A stretch of 64,000 nucleotides of DNA from Bryoerythrophyllum caledonicum (Eukaryota; Streptophyta; Bryopsida; Pottiales; Pottiaceae): NCBI GenBank assembly GCA_963971425.1, contig OZ020520.1, positions 12,151,807 through 12,215,806 of the forward strand, given 5' to 3'. The notes under the pieces were generated by a model, which was given only the letters and a program-made list of their open reading frames with translations, had not been told where the DNA came from and did not search any database. The translations under genes were made by a program, and so were the position numbers. This document shows, one piece after another, positions 37,903 to 46,990 of the stretch (position 1 is the first letter of the stretch; each line of letters starts with the position of its first letter).

Positions 37903-39936
37903 CTACGGAGTCTTCTTGTGTCGTTCGCTCCGGCGTACCGGAGATGCTCCCATGGTCTGCCTCCGGCTACCTACCCTGTCCGAAGAGGGTTCCGGTACCG
38001 ATCCGGTTCCGGAAGCTGGGGTTTCAGCCTCCGGTTGGTCGGTCGGAATTGCTGCCTGCGTGGCCTTCTCCGCTCTGCCGATAGGAGTTCCTTGCGTACT
38101 CTTGGGGCTGGTGGCCGCCTCCGGATAGCCTCGCGACAGGGGTGAAGTAGTCTTCCGGCGCCCGGAGGTAGGTGGCGAAAGATGGACCCGGAAGCCGGGA
38201 GAAGCTCCCTGGAATAGTGATGAAGGAAGGGGGGATTTCCGAGCCGTCTCCGGACTGTTGGGAGGAGCCCTACTCTGCGGTCCGGGAAGAGCTGATTCCG
38301 GTGTTGCCACTGGCTCCTCCAAAGGTTCCTTACCCTTTCCGGAGGGTTCCGGCACCTGCGGTGAAGGTCCGGTCGCCTCCGGGGAAGAAGTAAGGTCGAT
38401 GGTAGGGTTGGGCGCTGCCGGTTTCTCCGAAATAACAGTACTGGTTGCGTTATTCGCCAGTACTTGCATTTGTCCCCAGGCCTTCTCCATCTTCCGGCCG
38501 TGGTCGAGAAGGAACCGGATGATCTGACCCCGGTTCGGCTCCACTCCTTTCTCCAGGTATTCTGTGAAAAGGAGGCTCCGGTTGACGGTGTCGACCGGAA
38601 AACTGAGCGCTGATCGGACCTCGCTCATGGCTTGTGCTGAAGCGATGGCTTTGTCTTCTGCCGCCTTCCGGAGTTCTTGGGCTTCCTCCAGCGCTGCGTC
38701 TGCCTTTGCCAAGTCCTGCTGCATTTTCGTCCGGGCTTGTAAAAGGACTCGGTGCTGTGCTTCCATCTGCTCCCGCCGGAAATCGCTCTCTCCAAGCGTC
38801 TTTAAGCGAGGAAGGATCTCCTCCGAGTCCTCCACCCGGAGCTCCCCCATGATGCTATAAATCAGGGCGGTGCTGTCATTGAGGTGTTGGTTGATCCGGG
38901 TGGCTCTCCACGCGACATGTTGGAGGAGCTCCATGATGTCCTCCTTGTTCCTCCCGGTGAGTGTTGGAAGGTCCGGAGTCGGGCATCGACCGGGTCTCTT
39001 TGAAGGTCCTGCTCCGTCATCATCTTCATTCTCCTCCCCCGGAGTCGGGTCTAGACGGGTGGTCGGGGAACGCGCAGGTGGGGATTCCGGTTGCATGGAG
39101 CGACTCCTCTTCCGTGTCTGAGGGGTTGGTGCCGGAGCTGTCTCCGTATCGTCATCCTCCTCCCCCTTGTCATCCGCCTCGACCCCTCCGTACCTTTGAA
39201 TCGTAAGCAGCGCCTCGTACTCGTCATGCTCATCCGGTTTGAGTAACTCGTGCCGGTGGTAGAGGTGAGTAAGGTACGCTGGCAGCGGTGACCCTGCCTT
39301 CCGGTTCCGGTGGAGATTTTTGACCAGCCGCTCCACCAAGTCTTGCATGAGAGAGGCCCAATCGACCTTGATCTTCTCTCGCATGGCTCCCAAAAATGTC
39401 GCTGCCCACTTCAGCACTAAACGCTTGGGTTTCTCCGGGTGAAAGATAGGGTTTAGAAACCCTATCACAATCCGGGCTTTTGGGTCAGTCAGGTCGTCGA
39501 TGGAATAACCCTCCTTCGGATCAGCCGGCCCCCTGAACTCTTTCTCCGTGAGCTCATCCTTGCGCTCCGCCACCTTGACGTCCCCATCGGCGAAAGCATA
39601 CGTCCGCTTCCAGTCCGCCCGGGTCCACTTCTCCGGGTGAGCTCGTATACTCCCGTCGTACTGATTATCGGGAGTGCCGACCAACTCTGTCACGATATTC
39701 TCGTCTTTCGTCCCCCACGCTGCAGCTATCAAACCGGAGCACCCCATGACGTCGAGGAAGTGAAACAGCGTATGAAGATCTCGGTCCGCTGCTGGGTATT
39801 CCGGTATCACTCTCACGATGGGTGGTCCTCCGGTGGCGGTGCTCTTCACCTTCTCCGGTTTCCCGGCCCGGTCACCCGCCATGCTGCTCTTCCGGTCGCG
39901 ATATTCTCCGGCCGGACCTGCACGCACTGACCTCAC
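37903..39936 (-). CDS. 677-codon ORF of the TCCGGA-rich element
   Basis: Intact and uninterrupted, unlike the genes around it. The start may be the first Met (39936) or MAGDRAGK at 39882. Regions: an N-terminal globular part of about 240 residues (HTLFHFLDVMGCSGLI, FLNPIFHPEKPKRLVLKW, VDWASLMQDLVERLV, SPLPAYLTHLYHRHEL); an acidic low-complexity stretch with EEDDDTE; a helical coiled-coil-like region at about residues 330-480 (Glu/Ala/Gln-rich); and a long Pro/Ser/Thr tail. The layout recalls plant transposon-associated proteins with an N-terminal helical domain and coiled coil, but no family is claimed. It could be a Gag-like or accessory transposition protein. No RT, integrase or DDE motif is seen. 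Confidence 0.6.
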   Translation of the reverse strand: MRSVRAGPAGEYRDRKSSMAGDRAGKPEKVKSTATGGPPIVRVIPEYPAADRDLHTLFHFLDVMGCSGLIAAAWGTKDENIVTELVGTPDNQYDGSIRAHPEKWTRADWKRTYAFADGDVKVAERKDELTEKEFRGPADPKEGYSIDDLTDPKARIVIGFLNPIFHPEKPKRLVLKWAATFLGAMREKIKVDWASLMQDLVERLVKNLHRNRKAGSPLPAYLTHLYHRHELLKPDEHDEYEALLTIQRYGGVEADDKGEEDDDTETAPAPTPQTRKRSRSMQPESPPARSPTTRLDPTPGEENEDDDGAGPSKRPGRCPTPDLPTLTGRNKEDIMELLQHVAWRATRINQHLNDSTALIYSIMGELRVEDSEEILPRLKTLGESDFRREQMEAQHRVLLQARTKMQQDLAKADAALEEAQELRKAAEDKAIASAQAMSEVRSALSFPVDTVNRSLLFTEYLEKGVEPNRGQIIRFLLDHGRKMEKAWGQMQVLANNATSTVISEKPAAPNPTIDLTSSPEATGPSPQVPEPSGKGKEPLEEPVATPESALPGPQSRAPPNSPETARKSPLPSSLFQGASPGFRVHLSPPTSGRRKTTSPLSRGYPEAATSPKSTQGTPIGRAEKATQAAIPTDQPEAETPASGTGSVPEPSSDRVGSRRQTMGASPVRRSERHKKTP

Positions 39937-40200
39937 AAGAGCCCTCTTCTACTGCCGGTTGCTAAAGGAGCACCCGGCTACGAAGCAGAAATAAAGAATC
40001 GCAAATAGTGCGAGGAGAGGGAAGGAGGAGAAGAGGAAGATAACTGATTTGAGAAGTTCCGGCGGTTACCTTTTTATAACGGCCCTAAGGTACGGGATTC
40101 TTCAATGGTAGTGACGTCACTATCTAAGTGAATTTAACGGCTCTTACGTCACCATCATCATGATAATAGTTTTAGTGACGGTTATCCCCTGATTTCCCCC
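39937..40200 (-). promoter_or_regulatory. Promoter of the 677-codon ORF
   Basis: On the minus strand, TATAAAAA (40071-40078) lies about 135 bp upstream of the first Met, and TGACGTCA (40112-40119) about 34 bp further out; a second ACGTCA-type core lies near 40146. TGACGTCA is a binding site for bZIP/TGA factors in plants. This TATA-plus-bZIP arrangement suggests a genuine, possibly inducible, promoter. Confidence 0.5.
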
Positions 40201-41608
40201 CCGGAACCTAGTTCTTTTTCCGGGTAGTTCAGTTCACACCCGGGTTCAGTCGTGACCGGAAAACCGGATATGGCACTGAATAAGAGCTTTTAAGAACTTA
40301 ACTAGTCCGTCCCTTATGCTATTTTCTAGTTTTGGTTTTCTTCCACATTTTTTTCTTTTTAATACTCTTTTACTACTAATATTTATTTTTTTAGCCGGAT
40401 TCTACGGTTAATTTCCGGAAACCGGTGGGACTACTTCCCACACATGGCTTGAGACAAACGATATGCCGCGGATATGGAGCCTTTCATTGATTATTGGGAG
40501 CGTCTCTTACAACTAATATCTGGTCCTCTCCCTCCAAACCCCAACTGTCTGCAAGAAGGATTCTGGCCGAAATCGGACTGGATGCGTGATCATGCTCGCG
40601 TAGCATCACAGCCGGATGCAATTATTTCGGGCTTGGATGTCACACCAGAAGATGAGCCTGACGCTTACCCTTTCTGCGGCCCCGAGATGAGCCGTCCGAA
40701 ATTATCCTTCAATCCATTTCGTGATGTTCTCCTTGGTGATTTTGTACTCTGCCGACCTTGCACTGGGCATTACCTTCCTGTGTGGATGGGCCGGGTACTG
40801 GAGTGCGTCAACCACAGTCCTAGGGATCCCTATGGAAACTTTAAGGTTGAATGGTGGGTTCCACTCACGACCAAGAAAGATTCTAAGAAGATCATCGGGA
40901 AGGAGTGTTGGAATAGGCGGTGGGAGCGTGAGCAAAGGGATCCAGATGTTCAGAACTGCAGTATCGTTCTCTTCTCGCATCGCTACCCGTCTCATAATAA
41001 GCGTGGGCCTCCAAAGACCCACCGTATCCCACCTGAAGCGGCGAGCGCTGCAATGGCTTGTTTGGAGGCTGGTGGCATCTGTGTTCATGGCAGTAGCGAA
41101 TGATTGCATTTTCTTGGTCGGCTGCCAGCCGACGGGTTGATAATCTCTGCAATGTAATTCGTTCATCATATATTAATTTGAATGCTGCTTGGAACAATTG
41201 TATCTGCCGGTCTTTCGGCCATTGATACATTTTCCAAGTAACTCATATGTCATGATCTCAGTCTGAGTAGTTGGTGTTATTCTTGTCAGCTGCCACCTGA
41301 CAGCCTCTGTATTTTGCATATGCAGTTCGATCCATTTTTTGTGGTCAAAGTCTTCGTGCGTGTGAAGGAAAGACTGAAATCTGTGGCACGTGTGTTGCTC
41401 GGTATCATAATGACGAGTAGATGGGTAGTTGTACATGAGTAATTATTGTTGGTGCGCAATTTGCGGCAAGTGAATTATAAATTCACGGATTCACTGTATG
41501 TGAAGTATCTCATTGTGTTCAGTTGTTTTTGTGTATCTTGGTTTATATTTGCCACAGGTTGGAGTGATTTCTTCTTTTCTTAGTCTGATTTTGTTTCCAG
41601 CCGACGAC

Positions 41609-42043
41609 ATGGTTGAGACTCGTAGTATGGCGCTTGTCAGGAGAGCGAGAGAGGAAAGGGAGGAGAGGGAGGCAAATGAGGCCAGAGTTGCCAGGGAGGG
41701 AGAGTCTCAGAATAGTATTGTGTCTGTAAACTCTGTGGATAGCACTGTTCCGTCGAGTGACGTTCATGAGGAGAATTGGAACGAGGAAGATGACGAAGAG
41801 GAGTCCAACTACGATGTCGATTCAGACGACGATGGCGGTCAGCATGTCGTTGCACAGTTGGGATGCTCTGATGAAGATGACCTCCACTGCAATGGATCGG
41901 ACGAGGTAGACTTGTGGGCTACCGGAAACTTTGACAGTGATTCGTTTTCAAGCTTTTCGGGTAATCCATTTGAAACTGGATGCGACACCGGTTCGGACGT
42001 GGACTCTGATGTGTACGCTCCTGCATGGCGCAAGAACTGGTAG
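41609..42043 (+). CDS. Acidic protein or C-terminal exon of the DUF7869-type gene
   Basis: An open frame beginning MVETRSMALVRRAREERE, basic and helical for about 35 residues, then strongly acidic (EENWNEEDDEEE, DVDSDDDGG) and ending APAWRKNW. It is preceded by a ttttgtttccag acceptor and, further upstream, a palindrome at 41117. It may therefore be a later exon of the rightward gene rather than a separate gene. No fold is recognised. The acidic composition would fit an activation or histone-binding tail. Confidence 0.45.
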   Translation: MVETRSMALVRRAREEREEREANEARVAREGESQNSIVSVNSVDSTVPSSDVHEENWNEEDDEEESNYDVDSDDDGGQHVVAQLGCSDEDDLHCNGSDEVDLWATGNFDSDSFSSFSGNPFETGCDTGSDVDSDVYAPAWRKNW

Positions 42044-42949
42044 ATGTGAAGTGTAGTTCAGCTTGTAAATATTCCCCTGCAGTTGCTTTTCTCTAATCGA
42101 TTTTCCAGACTGCTGCCATCTAAGGGGCACCTCCAAATGTAACATTCATTTTGACTAAAATATCGTGCTCTATTCGGATCTTATCCTTGATGTACTTCAT
42201 TTTAGTCAAGCTTGTTTTTACCTTTCTGTTTTGATGTTGTGCTTTGTAGAATGCTGTGTGTAATAGAATTTTGTTATCAATGTATTCTCTTGATGGTCGT
42301 TTATGGATGTTCAATATTTTACGTGCTGCCAATTGGCAGTCATCTTTTTATGAAACCCACGTCTTCTTCTTTGTTTTTGTCTTCAGATTGATCACCTGTA
42401 TTACTTTACCCACTTTGCCGGACTTAATTGATGGATGTTTTTTTCACAACATTCTATTGGCAGGATTTCATTCTTTTTCATTGAAGTTCTTCTTGTCGGT
42501 TGTCAGCCGACAACCTTTTCTCATTTCAAGTTTGGAGATCATCTGTTTGCCCTTCTTACTCGGGCCTTTACTCTCTTAGTGTTTCCCTAATTTTTCAGGA
42601 GATCATTCTGCCATCTGCTACTATTTTTACGAGCTGCCTGCCGGGAGCCTTCTTTGTTTGTAGTCCACTAAAGTCTCTGTTGTCCGTCGGCTGCCGGCCG
42701 ACGTCTGGACTCGTAGGACAAACCACGTTCTTCGTTTTCATGTTGACCACCTCTCATTGCTTCATATTTTTGGTTTAATTTCCAAATAATCACCTTATTT
42801 TTCATCCCATTTTTTGAATTAATTGTTTGATCATTGGAGTTTTTTTACTCACCTTTTTTAATCATGAGATTTCTTCTACAAAAATATTCGGTGATTCTAA
42901 TTCCTCCTCTTTCTTTGTCGGCTCGCCCCTGACCTTTAATTATGTCTTC
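42044..42949. other. Right flank of the 22-kb element, no clear gene
   Basis: T-rich DNA with palindromes at 42494-42511 and 42684-42703 and a degenerate copy at 42917. Possible 3' UTR, or small exons of a further gene. Acceptor-like ttttgtcttcag near 42387 is not followed by a recognisable domain. Confidence 0.35.
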
Positions 42950-43085
42950 GAGAATCCTTAGGGCATATGGAGATTTTTTAGGGTTCAAGGGGAATATTTA
43001 GGGTCTGGGAGAATATTTAGGGTCTAGGAGAGTATTTAGGGTCTACGGAGAATCTGTAGGTTTTTGGAGAATCTTTAGATTTTGT
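42950..43085. repeat. Subterminal tandem repeat, unit about 22-25 bp
   Basis: Four to five imperfect copies built on gagaatatttagggtct, ending 230 bp inside the right end of the 22-kb element. Subterminal repeats are common in DNA transposons. Confidence 0.75.
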
Positions 43086-43303
43086 GGATTGACAACCAAC
43101 GCTTAAAGTTAAGGATTCTAGTGGTTTTGAAGAGACTTTATTATGATATGAGACAGTTATTATAGTTTTATGTGGGACAATGTTTGGTGGCACGCAATTT
43201 TGAATGTATATGTTTAGGATTTAGCCCATATTTTCTTGTTTTTTTGTATGATATAGGAAATGAAATCCAAGTCTAAGTTTTTTTTTGGTCCATAATTGAT
43301 CGA

Positions 43304-43318
43304 TTTGTCCATATTTAG
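43304..43318 (-). repeat. Right terminal inverted repeat of the 22-kb element
   Basis: Reverse complement of 21177-21191. It is followed by TTAA (43319-43322), after which LINE 2 sequence resumes. A related word, tttggtccataa, lies 20 bp further inside. Confidence 0.85.
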
Positions 43319-43684
43319 TTAAATATCCGTTATAGGTTGCACTCATTACAACTTCTTAAGGGAGGCACATGGAGTCAAGATGTAAACTGGCTTTTCAGTG
43401 CTATGAGGATTGCTATGCAAGGTTCTACATTGTTCCTAGGAATCTAGAAAGCATGGTTACTAGTTTAAAAAGGAATTGTGAAACAAAATCTTTCTACCAT
43501 ATCAGAAACTCTATGTCAATTTTGGTGCCTCAATGAACATTTAACCATCAAGAGGGGGACAATGTGGGATACCAAGTATACAAGCATGTTTCATAAATGG
43601 TCAAACAAGGTAATTTGGAGAATCAAAGATATTTGGTCTGAGGATACACAAGAATTTTTTCGCAAGAGGAACTTTAAAATATGA

Positions 43685-44109
43685 CTAACGTCAAAATACC
43701 TTAAACCGACACTTTAGTGATTCTGTGTTTCAAAAGTTGAGATTTAATTGCAAAAAAAATATGCTTGGGTAGAGAAATAAGGTTCTGATTTGTGAGAGAA
43801 AAAAAATTTGAAAACAACGTTGTAGATTGTGAGAAAAAAGAAAGAAAGTGGGTTTCCTCCAATCAACCCTAAAGCGACCAGGTTTAGTGACAAAACCAAA
43901 CCTTAAAAGCACATTAAACCGTCACCTCTATCCCACCAAACCGCCAGCTCCATCCAGCTCCATCCTTGCATTCATTGGTGGGCTTGGAATAGACTTGGAA
44001 TATTTCTGACAGAAATTATGACCAAAAACGAGAGGAAGAAATCCGGTTCTGACGAGGTCTGCAGTGTCGCTTCAGGGTTGAGTGTCGGTTTAAGGTATTT
44101 TGACGTTAG
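43685..44109. mobile_element. 425-bp MITE with 29-bp perfect inverted repeats
   Basis: The inverted repeats (43685-43713 and 44081-44109) start CTAACGTCAAAATACC and match perfectly over 29 bp. The element interrupts LINE 2 coding sequence. No clear target duplication was found, so the superfamily is open. The short ORFs inside are incidental. Confidence 0.85.
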
Positions 44110-44479
44110 ATCTCATGATTTTTATGATATTAGAAAGGAGTTGGATTTTCTCCTCCTACCGGTTCAACAATTTGGATCATTGAAAATGGTTGTGTTTAGA
44201 ATCTTTCCTTCAATCCAAAAGAATGGAGATGGCAGAAAGTAGGAATTTGAGATGAAACTCAGTTCTATAAGTATACTACAAAAAAAGGATATAGGATTGT
44301 TTTTAATTCCATTTAACTCAAACATCATTTGAAAGAAAGATGATACAACTAGATTATCTACTTCTTTAGAGGAAATGTTTTTTTCAAGAACTACGGCATC
44401 CTTGGTTACCAAGAAAAGTAGCAACCATGATTTGGTTGACTTGCTAGAGGGGCTTGCCTCTTTGATTGAAGTCCATTAA

Positions 44480-45320
44480 GTCCACTAAAGTTAATAACTT
44501 TTGGGCAAAAAAGATATACTCCATAGTATATTTGTTTTGGAGCCCTTTTAAAAGTTGTTGTTAAATGTCAAACGTCCATTGAAAAAATTTGAAGAAGTCC
44601 TCGCCAATAAAATTTTAGGTGAACAAAAGATATCTTGGACAAGGTGTTGAATATTTGAACTTTATGTTGATTGAGCATGTGTTGTTTAGTAGGTGGTCCA
44701 ATTTAAAACCAAGACATAGTATATTGTATACTACAAAGGCTGAAAATATACTTCATTTACTGCAGAATATACATGTTCAATTAGGGCACAAAAAACTAGG
44801 TTTTGAAGAAAATGATGGAAAGTTAAAGTCTTTTTGGGATCAATTTAAGTCTCAAGATAGAGTTTTGTATGGTGTAGAAGGTTGGATAAGAATTTGGAGC
44901 AAAAACAAACATTAATCACTAATTTAGGAGTTGTTGAAAGATAACCTATTTTTTATCAATAAAAGTCAATGTAAGTTTCCAATCTAGAATTTTCAATCAT
45001 AATATATGTACACATTATGATGTGAATGTGTCCCAAATTTTTAAAGTATTAAACCTCGTGAGTCTCCCAAAAGAAGTATATTTGTCCAAAATGAGATATT
45101 TGTGACAAATATGTAGAAATGACAAAAATACTTCTCCTAATCAAACCTTAGAGCTAAAATTTCAAGAGTCTCTTAATGTTGACAAAGTCAAAAATTTCAT
45201 TCCATCATCACAAATCCAAAATCAAAGCAAGATAAGCACTGGGCACCAAGAGAATGCTCCTAACTACGGCCCCAAATTCTTCATCACAAGTTTTTCATAC
45301 TAGCTTAGTTGACTATCATC
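44480..45320 (-). repeat. Dispersed repeat family R1, copy C (reverse)
   Basis: Reverse-complement match to 49205-50050 (for example acttttgggcaaaa at the left end; tagttgactatcatcct near the right end). It lies inside the LINE 2 remnant, so it inserted there or was captured. The frames in it (44619-44915, 45254-45451) show no recognisable domain. Confidence 0.6.
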
Positions 45321-46387
45321 CTGTTGCGGATTGGAGGAGACAATTTGGAGGCAATGGTGGATGTATTCTCTGTCTTTTAAGAGCTAGGAAAACGCCGTTT
45401 CTTGCATTATATAGTTGTGATATAATTAAAGAGTTGTGGTCCAAATTATAAATACAAGGATCTACGTGTAAGTGTTGGGTTTATTGACGGTTACACTTCA
45501 TGGCCTATATGTTGACTGGACATGGAAGACCACGTGGTCAAGCTTCATCACATATTATCCCAACAAAAAAGCCTCTTGGAGGATAAATCTACTGCAGAGG
45601 ATACTAATTATTTAAAGATCGCTAATCATACTTTCTATTTTTAATATGGAGCATATGGTGTATTAAATGCGGATTTGAATTGGGTAATGGAAATTATCAT
45701 ATAGGTACAACATTATTCAAGGCTTGAGAACTTACGGTGCAGTCTAGTATGGGTGCTTGGCAAGAATTGACTTGTTTTGCTAAACAACCTAAATCAAGCA
45801 AACAACGTGCAAAGGAAGATCATTTTCTCAAAATATAGAGTCATGCTAGAATTTCTTACAAAAGGGAGCTGATAATAAACTTGATTGGAAAATCACACCT
45901 AATCTATATTTTTTACCAAGAGATTTGGCTATTATGTACATCAGATAGACTCTCACAGACCTCTGATGGATCTCATTGATGTTTTGGATACATATTCCTT
46001 GGATACGGAGTCTGCTTAGAATAATTCATGTTCAAATACCAAAGATGCGGACAAAAGAGACTTGGCTGACAATATTGACATCCAATAGATGGAAAATTTT
46101 ATTCCAACTACTTCCCTTAGCTTGGATCTGGATGAAGGAAAATTTAATCATATGATTAATTATTCTAGAAATTTTACAAAGTCGTTATCAACTAATGATA
46201 ATGATTCATCACCTTTGACACATATTGACATTGGAACAAGATATGAAGATGTGGTCAATTTGGCAGATACAAATATAGACTTTGGATTATCGTTGGATCT
46301 ACATGATACTACGGATTTACTATCACAGACGGAGTTTTGGTTACGAGATAGGTACACTAATAATGTTCATTAGTATTACGGCACCAA

Positions 46388-46990
46388 TAGTGTAATTACC
46401 CCTGTGACCTAACTTTCACTAAATGTCAATCTGTTTACATTTAGTGTTTAATGTCAAAAAAATCAGCCTAACAAATTTGCTCAGAACTTTTGCATCACGA
46501 CGAATTAGAAGATGTACTCTATACCGACGGAATCTTCTTGAAAAAACACACAAGATGGTCACCTCACTCGATAGAATTGGTGCAAAATTGATAAAGATAT
46601 GCCTCCTCAAACTTTTGGCCGAAACTCAAGAAATCTGCCCAAATATTCGCTATAACTTTTTATTTAAGACAAATTTGAAGATGGATAAGGTGCCATTGGA
46701 AGCGTCTTTTTAAATCAATTTAGATAGGCACCAAGAAATCTCAAATTGGACAAAAATTGCCCCCAAAATCATCATTTGAAAAAACCAACCTTTAAAAAAT
46801 CAGCCCAACATGGAAGGTTTGCTTTTGACATGTGGCGAGATTTGGGTGACTTGGAATGAATTGTTACATAACCAACTCTAAATGTCAATATGCTAAAATG
46901 TAACAAGGGCAAAAGTTAGAGAAATTGATAGTTAGTGCTTAAATTGACATTTAATGTTGTTACATTAGTAGGGTAATTGACATTTAGCGT
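46388..46990. mobile_element. Possible MITE with ACATTTAG-rich ends
   Basis: Both ends carry related words in opposite orientation (aattacccctgtgacc and aaatgtcaat at the left; the complement of aattaccctactaatg and aaatgtcaat at the right). The interior has no gene. The ends are imperfect, so this is tentative. Confidence 0.35.

Larger units (their letters stand above)
36595..40455. mobile_element. TCCGGA-rich element inserted in the DUF7869-type gene
   Basis: The DUF7869 frame stops making sense after about 36594 (FWRTGMVL) and resumes near 40456 (KRYAADMEPFIDYW). Everything between differs in composition and is studded with TCCGGA/TTCCGGAA words (36631, 36757, 36796, 36835, 36898, 37098 and many more). 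It has one intact minus-strand ORF (37903-39936). A 61-bp period repeat lies at 37312-37331 and 37373-37392. A hairpin, gtggga-ctact-tcccac, lies near the right end (40426-40443). No clear TIRs, LTRs or target duplication were found, so the class is unknown and the ends are approximate. Confidence 0.65.
33120..41103 (+). pseudogene. DUF7869-type (DDE/RNase H-like) transposase candidate, interrupted
   Basis: One frame from about 33120 to 34925, with in-frame stops at 33657 (TAG), 33834 (TGA) and 34236 (TAG). Intron 34926-35066. It continues with a TAG at 35301, then a one-base frameshift near 35987. Intron 36185-36361, then exon to about 36594. The last part resumes at about 40456-41103, after the inserted TCCGGA-rich element. 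Family signatures: CIIHDKMD (35346-35372), TGMLTHGHGDGAYAHYS, LYLQLDNSAKDNKNRF (about 35745-35790), FLIVGHTHEDIEAHF (35850-35895) and, at the C-terminus, SGPLPPNP, EGFWPKSDW and GDFVLCRP. Asp, Asp and Glu/Asp in HDKMD, QLDN and GHTHED fit an RNase H-like DDE core. The family name is from memory. As the only transposase-like gene, it is the likely mobilising enzyme of an intact version. Confidence 0.65.
21244..42934. repeat. Dispersed palindrome GTCGGCTGNCAGCCGAC, about 20 copies
   Basis: Two 8-nt arms around one central base, often extended by C...G. Good copies start near 21369, 21575, 23918, 24941, 25489, 26414, 27460, 28576, 30009, 31441, 31561, 33097, 33963, 34981, 36255, 41117, 42494 and 42684. 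Degenerate or half copies lie near 21244, 31618, 31737, 41285, 41590 and 42917. None was noticed outside 21.2-43.0 kb, and none inside the two nested insertions. Positions are introns, 3' flanks and a few in-frame linkers (24941, 33963). Possible roles are a protein-binding site, an intron hairpin or the scar of an intron-spreading element. Confidence 0.9.
21177..43318. mobile_element. 22.1-kb TTAA-flanked composite transposable element
   Basis: The left end reads TTAA|CTAAATATGGACAAA and the right end TTTGTCCATATTTAG|TTAA. That is a 15-bp perfect terminal inverted repeat with TTAA on both sides. LINE 2 coding sequence lies outside both ends, so the uninterrupted target would have been GGATATTTAAATATCC, itself a palindrome. 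Cargo: the leftward ParB-like gene and four FCP1-like genes, and the rightward DUF7869-type and acidic genes. The motif GTCGGCTGNCAGCCGAC is spread throughout. Two later insertions (21941-23510 and about 36595-40455) account for about 5.4 kb, leaving an original size near 16.7 kb. TTAA targets are typical of the piggyBac and Kolobok superfamilies, but no typical piggyBac transposase was recognised. The element carries stops and frameshifts and is probably inactive. Confidence 0.8.
43319..46380 (+). mobile_element. LINE relic 2, 3' part
   Basis: LINE ORF2-like sequence resumes right after the 22-kb insert: GGTWSQDVNW, then TKYTSMFHKWSNKVIWRIKD (about 43570-43635). After a MITE come DFYDIRKELDFLLLPVQQ, then a Cys-containing stretch near 45355-45450 (GGCILCLL...FLALYSC...KELW), the usual C-terminal zinc-like region. 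Next is WCIKCGFELGNGNYH-type text near 45640-45720. It is interrupted by a MITE (43685-44109) and an R1 repeat (about 44480-45320). Full of stops; inactive. Confidence 0.6.

Noticed and set aside
37916..39930. Plus-strand ORFs in the TCCGGA element
   Set aside because: They are shadows of the single intact 677-codon minus-strand ORF, which has a promoter and a coherent domain layout.
21244..42934. Palindrome copies as a CRISPR array or transcription terminators
   Set aside because: Copies are kilobases apart with no uniform spacers, and the genome is eukaryotic. U-tracts do not follow the hairpins consistently.
21177..43318. Integrated giant virus or Maverick/Polinton
   Set aside because: No DNA polymerase B, capsid, packaging ATPase or integrase was recognised. 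The TTAA flanks and short TIRs fit a DNA transposon better.
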